Assembly: GCA_028279945.1 (NCBI GenBank)
Contig: JANQMT010000074.1
Span: 1-13,918 of the forward strand
DNA from: JAKSCF01 sp028279945
GTDB lineage: Bacteria; Bacillota; Clostridia; Peptostreptococcales; JAAYPU01
Length of the DNA: 13,918 nt
Direction of reading: 5' to 3'
Shown piece after piece: positions 1 to 8,200 of this stretch. Below the pieces are notes generated by a model. The model did no database searches. It was given only the letters and a program-made list of their open reading frames with translations, and was not told the origin of the DNA. Every line of letters starts with the position of its first letter. Position 1 is the first letter of the stretch. Position numbers and translations under genes: made by a program.

Positions 1-1
1 G

Positions 2-2023
2 GAATTTGAACTTAAATATAAAATTGAAGAGTTCGAGAAATTATTTGAGATTTTGCCTGGGTTATTTTGTGTGGTTGATCGTAATGAGGATTATTTACAA
101 CTTAATGGTGCATGGGAAAAATTCTTAGGTCTTTCTTTTGACGAAATTAAATGTAAAAAATTAAGCAATTTTATTCATCCGGAAGATTTAGAGGATACAA
201 AGGAAACATTAAGAAAACTGGAACCTAATGAATATGCCTTCAATCATGTCAATCGATGCAAAAATAAAGAAGGTGATTATCGCTATATTCAGTGGAACTG
301 CTTTTATGATGGAGAGTTGATGTATGCGGTTGCTAATGATATTAGTAAGATGAAGACCTATGAGACAGAGCTCATTAGCCAAAAAAAGTTTTTAAAAACT
401 TTGATAGATACCATACCGGATTATGTATTTTATAAAGATAATGAAGGTGTTTATCTTGGGTGTAACAGAGCTATGGCCGAAGGTATTTTTCATAAAGATG
501 AAAAAGATGTTGTGGGCAAAAAAGATGAAGACTTATTGACAAACAAACAATTAAAACAATGCTTTACAAAACAGGACCAAGAAGTGATATCTGATGAAAA
601 AACCCTAATATATGAGGATAAATTTATAGATAATAAAGGGAATCAATTGGATTTAGAGACCATAAAAGTACCATTCTATGGTGAAGATGGAAATATAGCT
701 GGAATTATTGGTATTTCCAGGGACATCACCATCAGGAAAAATGCCGAAGCCCAGATAAAAGAAAGTGAAGAAAGGTTTAGACAACTAGCACAAAGCATTG
801 ATGAAGTATTTTGGTTGTCAACAGATGACAAGATGCTGTATATAAGCCCGGGATATGAAAGAATATGGGGACGGAGTTGTGACTTGGTTTACGCTGATAT
901 TAATAATTTCAGAGAACATATTTATGAAGAAGATAAAAAACGTGTATTTGAAGCCTTTGAGAAAGATGAATATATCATAAACGGCTGTTTTAATGAGAAA
1001 TATAGAATACAAAAACCAGATGGAACATTGCGATGGGTATGGGAAAGAAGTTTTCCTGTAAGAGATGAAAAAGGCGCTATAATTAGAAGGGCAGGTATTG
1101 CTGAAGATATTACAACACTTAAAATTGCTGAAGAAGTAGTAGCAAGAACCAGAGAAGAAATGATAAGAGTTGAGCTGCAAAAGAAATCTATGGAATTGGA
1201 TCAACTGGAAGAATTGGATCGACTGCGAACAGACTTTTTTGCCAATCTTTCTCACGAACTGAGGACACCTATCAATTTAATTTTTGCTTCTTTAAAAATG
1301 ATAGAATTGGATGATGAGTATTACTCCGGACAAAACCAAACAACACCTAACAAATACATAAAAATAATCAAGCAAAACAGCTATAGATTAATGAGGCTGA
1401 TCAATAATTTGATCGATGTAACTAGGCTGGATGCTGGTTTTCTATCACTCAATACATCTAATTGGGATATTGTAGACATGATTAAAAGTGTAACCCTTTC
1501 TGTTGCTGAGTACGCCAAAAACAAAGATATTAGCTTAAATTTCGAATCGGATATTGATCATTTAATGATTGAATGCGATCCTGACAAAATTGAGCGGTTA
1601 ATGTTAAACTTGCTTTCCAATGCTATAAAGTTTAACAATCAAGGCGGAAAAGTAGATGTGAATATGAAAGCGACGGATAAAGATATATACATATCAGTAA
1701 GTGACAATGGAATAGGAATACCCGAAAATAAGCTTGAAATGATTTTTGAAAGGTTTAAGCAAATTGATAGTCGTCTAAATAAAGAAGGAGAAGGCAGTGG
1801 AATCGGTTTATCTCTGGTAAAATCTCTTGTAGAGATGCATGGTGGTACAATTTCTGTCAACAGCGCGTTAGGATTTGGTACCGAGTTTATTATAAAGCTG
1901 CCTAATAAAATAACAGATTCCCAGAAAGATACTTTAATGGACTTTGAAAATGATGACAGAGACAGTTCCAGAATTGAACGTATCAGAATGGAATTTTCAG
2001 ATATATATGGGTTAAAATTCTAG
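2..2023 (+). CDS. PAS-domain sensor histidine kinase, 5' end outside the window
   Basis: The reading frame is open to the left edge (673 residues visible), so the true start lies upstream; the TTG at 53 is in frame but sits inside the first PAS domain and is not a credible start. Visible order: PAS about 10-120, PAS about 128-245, a PAS_3-type fold about 257-375 ending in the usual DGTLRWVWER and AEDIT segments, a short coiled linker, HisKA with the phospho-acceptor in SHELRTPIN (His418), then HATPase_c with an N box (NLLSNAIKF, about 535), a G1 box (DNGIGIP) and a G2 box (GEGSGIGLSL, about 600). No membrane segment is seen in the visible part. After the ATPase comes a ~35-residue tail ending in an MEFSDIYG-like motif that I recall from other clostridial PAS kinases. 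All catalytic motifs are intact, so it should be an active autokinase. Ligand and partner regulator are unknown. The next gene is 182 bp downstream and probably a separate unit. Confidence 0.93.
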   Translation, partial: EFELKYKIEEFEKLFEILPGLFCVVDRNEDYLQLNGAWEKFLGLSFDEIKCKKLSNFIHPEDLEDTKETLRKLEPNEYAFNHVNRCKNKEGDYRYIQWNCFYDGELMYAVANDISKMKTYETELISQKKFLKTLIDTIPDYVFYKDNEGVYLGCNRAMAEGIFHKDEKDVVGKKDEDLLTNKQLKQCFTKQDQEVISDEKTLIYEDKFIDNKGNQLDLETIKVPFYGEDGNIAGIIGISRDITIRKNAEAQIKESEERFRQLAQSIDEVFWLSTDDKMLYISPGYERIWGRSCDLVYADINNFREHIYEEDKKRVFEAFEKDEYIINGCFNEKYRIQKPDGTLRWVWERSFPVRDEKGAIIRRAGIAEDITTLKIAEEVVARTREEMIRVELQKKSMELDQLEELDRLRTDFFANLSHELRTPINLIFASLKMIELDDEYYSGQNQTTPNKYIKIIKQNSYRLMRLINNLIDVTRLDAGFLSLNTSNWDIVDMIKSVTLSVAEYAKNKDISLNFESDIDHLMIECDPDKIERLMLNLLSNAIKFNNQGGKVDVNMKATDKDIYISVSDNGIGIPENKLEMIFERFKQIDSRLNKEGEGSGIGLSLVKSLVEMHGGTISVNSALGFGTEFIIKLPNKITDSQKDTLMDFENDDRDSSRIERIRMEFSDIYGLKF

Positions 2024-2152
2024 ATTTCCCTCCAATGATTGACGTTTTAAGATATCTTTTTCCAAAATAATAAGATATTTTTTATGCCAGTGACGACATT
2101 CCTCTTGCTATACTAACCAAATGTATTGCGAAATTTCATAAACTATATTAAC

Positions 2153-2177
2153 GTATAGCTATACTTTATTAAAGTAT
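2153..2177. promoter_or_regulatory. Two overlapping palindromes upstream of the AbrB-like gene
   Basis: GTATAGCTATAC (2153-2164) is a perfect 12-bp palindrome. It overlaps ATACTTTA-T-TAAAGTAT (2161-2177), which has perfect 8-bp arms around one base. They lie 29 bp before the start codon and just ahead of the G-rich Shine-Dalgarno. A TATACT hexamer (2160-2165) that could serve as a -10 falls inside the overlap, but no good -35 is present. AbrB-type proteins often autoregulate, so this is a candidate operator; that role is inference. Confidence 0.4.
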
Positions 2178-2205
2178 TAAAAGGGGAAAAAGGGGGAACA
2201 TAATA

Positions 2206-2451
2206 ATGGGAAAAGCTATAAGATATACCACGTGTGAGAAGTTAAACTATATCAATTTACCTAATGAACTTAAGAATATGATGAATATTAAAGTGAATGA
2301 ACCACTAGAAGTTTATGCGGACGATGATACCCTTATATTAAAGAAAAGTGTCAATAGGTGTGTACTCTGCAACAGTCCACATGAAACTGTAGAATATAAA
2401 GGCAGGAATATATGCAGAGATTGCATCGAAGAGTTAAAATCAATTCAATAA
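2206..2451 (+). CDS. AbrB/SpoVT-like transcriptional regulator with C-terminal CxxC-CxxC knuckle
   Basis: This 81-residue protein has two parts. Residues about 4-47 fit the AbrB/MazE/SpoVT swapped-hairpin DNA-binding fold: a first strand, then INLPNEL in the place of the usual VIPxELR, then LEVYADDDTLILKK. Residues 50-75 carry C52-x2-C55-x14-C70-x2-C73, a probable zinc-binding knuckle. AbrB-like proteins with such a cysteine tail are, as I recall, common in Clostridia and usually annotated only as AbrB-family regulators. The central GR pair of classical AbrB is replaced (CEKLNYINLP), so DNA specificity may differ. The start is supported by a GGGGG Shine-Dalgarno at 2193-2197 with 8-9 bases of spacing. 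It is monocistronic: palindromes lie before it and a terminator follows 40 bp after the stop. Target genes cannot be read from the sequence. Confidence 0.85.
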   Translation: MGKAIRYTTCEKLNYINLPNELKNMMNIKVNEPLEVYADDDTLILKKSVNRCVLCNSPHETVEYKGRNICRDCIEELKSIQ

Positions 2452-2490
2452 AAATGTATATAAATCAACCACTACATATATAAAAAAACA

Positions 2491-2525
2491 ATAGAAATGG
2501 ATTATCATTTCTATCGTTTTTTTTT
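2491..2525 (+). terminator. Rho-independent terminator of the AbrB-like gene
   Basis: A perfect 9-bp stem, ATAGAAATG (2491-2499) with CATTTCTAT (2506-2514), closes a 6-base loop. Two bases later a run of nine T (2517-2525) begins. The stem is AT-rich, but position and T-tract are typical. Confidence 0.85.
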
Positions 2526-2617
2526 ATGTAGAGAAACTTTTTTTATCGTTGGTATGTTAGAGAAAAATCATTTTAGAAAATAGTATATCAAGATCAATAT
2601 GCAAAAGAAAATAATTT

Positions 2618-2626
2618 TGGTATAAT
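2618..2626 (+). promoter_or_regulatory. Extended -10 promoter of the eut operon
   Basis: TGG-TATAAT is a perfect sigma-A -10 hexamer with an upstream TG (extended -10). No good -35 is found 16-18 bases upstream, which is usual for extended -10 promoters. The site lies 36 bp before the mini-ORF start and 92 bp before eutB, after the preceding terminator. I saw no clear ANTAR-type twin-hairpin antiterminator in the short leader. Confidence 0.6.
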
Positions 2627-2661
2627 GTCAAATAAAATCAATAAATGATGCAAGGGGAAGA

Positions 2662-2721
2662 ATGAATGAACAGGCATATCCTGTTATTGTAAAAACCTTG
2701 ACATATGGAGGTGAAGCATGA
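2662..2721 (+). pseudogene. 19-codon mini-ORF resembling the 3' end of eutA
   Basis: ATG at 2662 opens a 19-codon frame whose TGA overlaps the eutB ATG (ATGA). The peptide core YPVIVKTLTY resembles, from memory, the C-terminal tail of EutA reactivase (a VPVxVK-S/T-LxF pattern), the gene that normally precedes eutB. Upstream codons in this frame stay open only to 2626 and do not resemble EutA. The simplest reading is that eutA was lost and only its last codons remain, perhaps kept because they carry the eutB ribosome site and couple translation. AGGGG at 2653-2657 could serve as its own ribosome site, with short spacing. An alternative is a leader peptide unrelated to EutA, or an untranslated chance frame. 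Confidence 0.45.
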
Positions 2722-4094
2722 AATTTCAAACTGTTTTGATGGGAAAAACCTATCAGTTTAATTCCATTAAAGACGTGTTGGCAAAAGCAAATGAAGAAAA
2801 ATCCGGTGACACACTTGCAGGAATTGCTGCTGAAAATGACAGTCAGCGTATAGCGGCAAAAGAAATCCTGGCCCAACTTATGATAAAAGACCTTCGAAAT
2901 AATCCCGTGGTTGCGTATGAGGTGGATGATGTTACGCGTATTATTCAAGATGGCATAAATGAAACCATTTACAACCAAATACAAAACTGGAGCATAGCTG
3001 AATTACGTGAATATATTTTAGATTATGAAACAACAGAGGATGATTTGAAAAGATTGAATAAGGGATTAACAGCAGAAGTCATTGCAGGCGTTACAAAGTT
3101 AATGAGCAACTTGGATTTAATTTATGCTGCTAACAAAGTTCAGATTCATTCCCATTGTAATACGACGATGGGGCTTAAAGGAACCATGTCTACTCGATTA
3201 CAGCCTAATCATCCAACGGATAATTTAGAAGGAATTGTAGCGTCCACGTTTGAAGGGCTTAGTTATGGAGTAGGAGATGCATTGATAGGTCTGAATCCTG
3301 TTAATGACACAGTTACCGGTTGTGCAGATATACTGAAACGGTTTGATGAAGTGAAAAATAAGTGGCAGATACCTACACAGCAATGTGTTTTAGCACACAT
3401 CAATACACAGATTGAAGCGATAAAAAAAGGTGCCCCAAGTGATATGATTTTCCAAAGCATTGCCGGTTCACAAAAAGGAAATACGGCTTTTGGTTTTACA
3501 ACCCAAACCATGCAAGAAGCAGAGCAGCTTTTAAGAAACAGAGGCACAGGTACCGGGCCTAATGTTATGTATTTTGAAACAGGACAGGGCTCTGAATTGT
3601 CTTCCAATGCCCATTATGGTGCGGATCAAGTAGTAATGGAAGCAAGATGTTACGGGTATGCTAAGGCATTCTCTCCTTTTATGGTAAATACGGTTGTAGG
3701 CTTTATCGGGCCTGAATATTTATACGACAGTAAGCAGGTTATTCGTGCAGGACTGGAGGACCATTTTATGGCGAAGCTTACGGGTATTCCTATGGGATGT
3801 GACTGTTGCTATACCAACCACATGATGGCAGACCAAAATGATATTGAAAATTTAATTGCCTTATTGGCCATGGCAGGCTGTACTTATATCATAGGTGTAC
3901 CGGGCAGTGACGACGTTATGCTGAATTATCAAAGCAACTCATTCCATGATATATCTGCGGTACGAGAAGCGTTGGGGCTGCGTCCGATTCCCGCATTTGA
4001 AAAATGGTTGGAAAAAATGGGGATTATGGAAAATGGAAAATTAACAAAACTGGCTGGTGATCCAACCATATTTATGCAAAGAAATGGGGTGTGA
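2718..4094 (+). CDS. eutB: Ethanolamine ammonia-lyase, large (alpha) subunit
   Basis: EutB is the catalytic TIM-barrel subunit of adenosylcobalamin-dependent ethanolamine ammonia-lyase, which converts ethanolamine to acetaldehyde and ammonia. The 458 residues match the family length (E. coli about 453) and align without gaps to E. coli EutB over at least the first 360 residues. The active-site residues fall at the same numbers: Arg160 and Gln162 (STRLQPN), Asn193 (GLNPV), Glu287 (YFETGQG) and Asp362 (MGCDCCYTNH). The opening VLAKANExxSGD and the closing LTKLAGDPTIF are also family hallmarks. The start is fixed by a strong GGAGGTGA Shine-Dalgarno at 2707-2714 directly before ATG 2718. eutC follows after 3 bp, so the subunits are co-translated. 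eutA, microcompartment shell genes and EutV/W are not next to it. The enzyme looks intact and probably works in the cytosol. Confidence 0.98.
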   Translation: MKFQTVLMGKTYQFNSIKDVLAKANEEKSGDTLAGIAAENDSQRIAAKEILAQLMIKDLRNNPVVAYEVDDVTRIIQDGINETIYNQIQNWSIAELREYILDYETTEDDLKRLNKGLTAEVIAGVTKLMSNLDLIYAANKVQIHSHCNTTMGLKGTMSTRLQPNHPTDNLEGIVASTFEGLSYGVGDALIGLNPVNDTVTGCADILKRFDEVKNKWQIPTQQCVLAHINTQIEAIKKGAPSDMIFQSIAGSQKGNTAFGFTTQTMQEAEQLLRNRGTGTGPNVMYFETGQGSELSSNAHYGADQVVMEARCYGYAKAFSPFMVNTVVGFIGPEYLYDSKQVIRAGLEDHFMAKLTGIPMGCDCCYTNHMMADQNDIENLIALLAMAGCTYIIGVPGSDDVMLNYQSNSFHDISAVREALGLRPIPAFEKWLEKMGIMENGKLTKLAGDPTIFMQRNGV

Positions 4095-4097
4095 TAA

Positions 4098-4961
4098 ATG
4101 AACGTTGAGCAAATTGATGAAATTGTTGATTTGATTGTACAACAATTGGGCGATATAAAAATGGATGCCATCGATGGAAACGAAAAGGTGGATTCCCATG
4201 ATGAAGGGGTAAAAGAAATAGAGTTAGATACCCGATCAAAAGGGACGATGACCACCGGCCTGGATGAGACTGCTTTAGAGGAGTTATGTGAAAGAACGCC
4301 GGCAAGAATTGGAATAGGCAAAGCAGGTCCTCGATTAAAAACACAAAGCTGGCTGCTTTTGCGAGCTGACCATGCAGCATCGAAAGATGCTGTAGTAAAG
4401 GAAGTGAAAGATGAAATACTGGAGGAATTAAATCTACCTTGCTTTCAAACCCTTTGTACCGATAAAGATGAATATTTAACCAGACCGGATTTGGGAGCAC
4501 AGTTTGATGAAGAAACCATACAGGAAATTGAAAAACTTAATGATTCTCAACCGGAAGTTTTGATATATCTTTCAGATGGATTAAGCAGTACTGCAATAGA
4601 GGCTAATGCAAAAGATATTTTTCCGGCATTGCTGGAAGGTTTGAAAGATTATAGGATTCACACGGGAATACCATTTTTTGTAAAATACGGACGAGTCCCG
4701 GCGATGGATGCAATAGCTGAGAAAACAGGTGCAAAGGTAACATGTGTATTGATTGGAGAAAGACCCGGACTTGCAACAGCAGAGAGTATGAGTGCTTATA
4801 TTGCGTACCAGGCAACCGTAGGAATGGCAGAAGCAAGGCGGACTGTGGTTTCCAATATTCATAAAGGCGGGATACCAGCCGTAGAAGCAGGTGCTCATAT
4901 AGCTGATTTAATTAAATTAATGTTAGAGAAAAAGGCAAGTGGAGTAGATCTTCAGTTATAA
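4098..4961 (+). CDS. eutC: Ethanolamine ammonia-lyase, small (beta) subunit
   Basis: EutC joins EutB in the ethanolamine ammonia-lyase complex and forms the cobalamin-binding face with it. The 287 residues are close to the family length (E. coli 295). The variable, acidic N-terminal ~50 residues are followed by the conserved core: TPARIGIGKAGPRLKTQSWL, LLRADHAASKDAV, the LSDGLSSTAIEAN segment, then LIGERPGLATAESMSAY and RRTVVSNIHKGGIPAVEAGAH near the C-terminus. The acidic N-terminal extension is where family members carry an oligomer-solubility or microcompartment-targeting segment, but no clear targeting helix is claimed. The start lies 3 bp after the eutB stop; GGGGT at 4086-4090, inside the end of eutB, is the likely ribosome site. 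It is the last eut gene here; a structured hairpin begins 62 bp downstream. Confidence 0.97.
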   Translation: MNVEQIDEIVDLIVQQLGDIKMDAIDGNEKVDSHDEGVKEIELDTRSKGTMTTGLDETALEELCERTPARIGIGKAGPRLKTQSWLLLRADHAASKDAVVKEVKDEILEELNLPCFQTLCTDKDEYLTRPDLGAQFDEETIQEIEKLNDSQPEVLIYLSDGLSSTAIEANAKDIFPALLEGLKDYRIHTGIPFFVKYGRVPAMDAIAEKTGAKVTCVLIGERPGLATAESMSAYIAYQATVGMAEARRTVVSNIHKGGIPAVEAGAHIADLIKLMLEKKASGVDLQL

Positions 4962-5023
4962 AAAAGTCACCCTCTTTTTACAATAAAATAAAGAGTATGG
5001 AAATCAGTTTGAGTACTGTATAA

Positions 5024-5096
5024 CAGAAGCCCATTCTTTCTTAGCATTTTAAAGTTTCAATTACTTTCATCTGCTAAAAAGGTTTGGGCTTTTCTG
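5024..5096 (+). other. Three-tier nested hairpin after eutC (possible terminator or structured RNA)
   Basis: Three nested perfect stems are present. The outer is CAGAA+GCCCA (5024-5033) with TGGGC (5085-5089) and TTCTG (5092-5096), interrupted only by a two-base bulge. The middle is TTAGCA (5041-5046) with TGCTAA (5072-5077). The inner is AAAGT (5051-5055) with ACTTT (5063-5067) and a 7-base loop. The outer stem runs into TTTTCT, so on the + strand it could act as an unusual long-loop terminator for eutBC. No known riboswitch was recognised. Confidence 0.5.
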
Positions 5097-5120
5097 CTTC
5101 AAAATAGGGACAGCCTCTTC

Positions 5121-5161
5121 TATTTGAAAATAATATTATTTGAAAAATAAAGGATTATAAT
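5121..5161. promoter_or_regulatory. AT-rich repeats and a possible -10 box ahead of the hybrid kinase gene
   Basis: TATTTGAAAA(A)TAA occurs twice as a direct repeat (5121-5133 and 5137-5150). A perfect 14-bp palindrome, AAATAATATTATTT (5128-5141), spans the gap between the copies. TATAAT follows at 5156-5161 and could be the -10 of the kinase operon, though no good -35 is found at the usual distance. The rest of the 4962-5289 gap, apart from the nested hairpin, shows no gene. In such AT-rich DNA these patterns can arise by chance. Confidence 0.25.
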
Positions 5162-5289
5162 TTATTATTATTTTTGTAACTAATTATTAAATACTTAGAG
5201 ATTGTTTTGTAGAACAGTTAAGGTTTATTTTAGTAAGATAAAGATGAAGTGCAGGATAATGAAAAAAAAATTAGATGAGGATAACCAAT

Positions 5290-8200
5290 ATGCAAAAACA
5301 TATTACTCGATACTACGCTTTAATTTTGGCAGTAATTGGTATTATATGTATCATTGGGAGTATTGTTTTAGATTTACAAAGACAAACCAAAGCTGCCAGT
5401 CACGGTGTAGTTAATTATCCCCAAGAAAAGGGCGAAGTGATTGCTTTAAATGGTGAATGGGAATATTATTATGACCAAATATTGTATAGCGAAGATTTTC
5501 AAAAAGGTACATACAAGCCATCATATACACAAACACTTGGTTTTCACGGTAATACCCATCCGATAAAAAAGGGAATGACAACTTATCGGTTAAGAATACA
5601 GCTTGATTCTCAATATACAAATTTAGGGTTGAGTATTCCTGCTTTAAGAGTAGTCAGCCAAGTTATTATCAATGACGATATTATTATTAAAAAACGTCAA
5701 TTAGAGGCCAATTATATTTCAGCTGTTGTGCCGATAGAAAGTAAAAATAATACTGTGGAAGTGATTATTCATGTTGCAAATCGTATGAATATAAAAAGGG
5801 GAATTGGGCAGGATATTCTATTTGGTGACTATAAAATACTAAGTAAAATGCAGCTCAAGCAAAGATTAATGGATGCACTGATTATTTTTTCTTTACTGGT
5901 ATTAGCACTTGTGTATTTAAGCTCGTATTTAATGGCCATTAAAAAAGATCAGTTATATTTAATGATTGCTTTATTCTGCGTTGCTTTTGCATTGAGTAAC
6001 AATGGGTATAGTGATAGATTATTATTTTTTGCATTACCTGATGTATTTATTTTTATAAGTCGTAAAATTATAGCAGCGGTCAATTATGCTAATATGATCA
6101 TTTATGCATGCATCTTATATCAAATCTACCGAAATAGGCTTTTCTTACTAATGCTTAAAGGTGTAACGTTTATTTTTGGAGGATATTCTATATGTATCTT
6201 ACTATTGCCTATTCAATTAACATTTCATTATAGATGGGTATTTACTATAGCAGGTTTAATTATTATGATTTTTTCATTAGGGAGTATAGCCTACAAGCTT
6301 ATAAAAAAGGACTATGGGTTAATGAGTAAGAGTAGTGTAACGATTCTTTTTATTGCTTTGTTATATTCATTTACGTATACTTTGTCACTAATAGGATACC
6401 GAAATGGTATATTCAACAGCTTACGGATTGCTCAGATGAGCAGTATATTGTTTTGTATGATCATGACTATCTATTTGGCGAATCAATTTAATGAATACTG
6501 TTTAGAAATTGAGAACAAAAAAGATCAGCTTCTAGCCATGGATAAACTAAAAGATGAGTTTTTAATGACGACTACTCATGAACTGCAGACGCCCCTTAAT
6601 GGCATTATTAATATAACAGAATCTATTTATAAAGAGAAGTTAGGAAATATTAATGATCATCAAAAAGAGCATCTTTCACTGGTTGTGAATGTGTCCAAAA
6701 GACTGGCTTTATTAATTGAGGACATAAAGGATTTATCTCGTATTAAAAAAAATGATTTATCTTTAAATATTAAAGAAAACGTTGAGATCGTATCAATTAT
6801 TCGTGCTGTCACAGAAATGCTTAGGTTTACGATTCAGCATAAAAGTTTAAATATTATTAACAAAATAGACCAATCCAAAATATTTGTAGAAGGTGATGAA
6901 AATAGGATTATACAAATTATATATAATATTATAGGAAATGCAGTGAAATTTACTCCAAAAGGTCAAATAACCATCGACAGTATACAAGAAAAAGAGTATA
7001 TTTTGATTAAGGTAGAAGATACAGGAATTGGGATAGACGATGAGTATCATAAGGATCTATTTGTATCCCATGAAAGAATAATAAATAATTATGAGGGGAT
7101 GGGAATAGGTTTAAAACTCTGCAAATCCTTGATTGAAAAAATGGGGGGAGACATATATTTAGGATGGTCTGAGTTGGGCAAAGGGAGTCGGTTTGTCATA
7201 AGATTTAAAAAAGGTTACGAAGCGCATAATCGTATAAATGACATAAGCAATCATTCAATTGAGAATGTTGACGATAACATGAAACCAAGTATAGATAGAA
7301 AAAGCAAGAACACAAAACATACTATATTGGTAATAGATGATGAGCCTTCAAATGTTTACAGTGTTCAAAGTATACTTAAAAGCGAAAACATTGAAACGAT
7401 AGTAGCCGGGAATGGAAAAGAGGCTATGGATATGATAGCTTGTAATTTATTAGATTTAATTATACTGGATATTATGCTTCCTGAAATCAGTGGTTTTGAT
7501 CTCTGTAAAGAAATCAGAAAACAATATAATTCTGCTGAGATACCTATTATAATGGTAACAGCAAAAAATACAATTGATGATGTTAAGCTAGGGTTTGAAG
7601 CAGGTGCTAACGACTTTTTAACCAAGCCTTTTAATTCAGATGAACTGTTAGCACGAGTAAAAACGCTTCTGCAATTAAAAGAAGCCATTAATATGGCACA
7701 TACTAATGAGAAAAAGTTTTTGTTGGCACAAATAAAACCCCATTTTATTTATAATACTTTAGGATCAATAGGTGTTTTATGTAGAACCAATAGTGAAAAA
7801 GCTAATGAATTAATTGACAATTTATCTGTTTATTTAAGAAAAGTTTTAAAGGAATCATCTGAAAAAGATAGAATATCTCTTGCTTCCGAATTAGAATTAG
7901 TTGAGGCTTATTTGGATATTGAAAAAGTTAGGTTGGGAGAAAGATTAAAAATAGTTGCAGATATTGATGTCAATGCAGACGAAATGATTGTACCTCCTCT
8001 GATTCTTCAGCCAATTATAGAAAACGCTGTACAACATGGCATCGCATCACAACTGAAGCGTGGTAAGCTGGAGTTGATGATTAAAGAATATAATGATTTT
8101 ATTCATTTTGTTGTTACAGATGATGGTATAGGAATGAAAAAAGAAACCCTTGAAAATATCTTTGAATCTTCTAAGCTAACCAAGAACATAGGTCTTAAAA

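Noticed and set aside
53..55. TTG as the start of the first kinase
   Set aside because: The frame is open back to base 2 and the residues there continue the same PAS domain, so the start is outside the window.
818..1255. Minus-strand open frame of 145 codons opposite the first kinase gene
   Set aside because: It lies entirely opposite a well-supported kinase domain, has low-complexity Phe/Ser/Tyr-rich composition and no recognisable domain.
2627..2717. EutV-type ANTAR antiterminator before eutB
   Set aside because: No twin hairpin with the expected loop pattern and no terminator T-tract is visible between the promoter and eutB.
3263..4500. Minus-strand open frames opposite eutB and eutC
   Set aside because: They mirror strongly conserved enzyme genes and have no family signature; they are antisense shadows.
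4967..4998. CTCTTT/AAAGAG hairpin right after eutC as a terminator
   Set aside because: The stem is only six base pairs with a long loop and no T-tract follows; the nested hairpin further down is the better candidate.
5202..5414. Plus-strand 70-codon frame overlapping the start of the hybrid kinase
   Set aside because: It runs out of frame over the kinase signal-anchor region, lacks a ribosome site and resembles no known protein.
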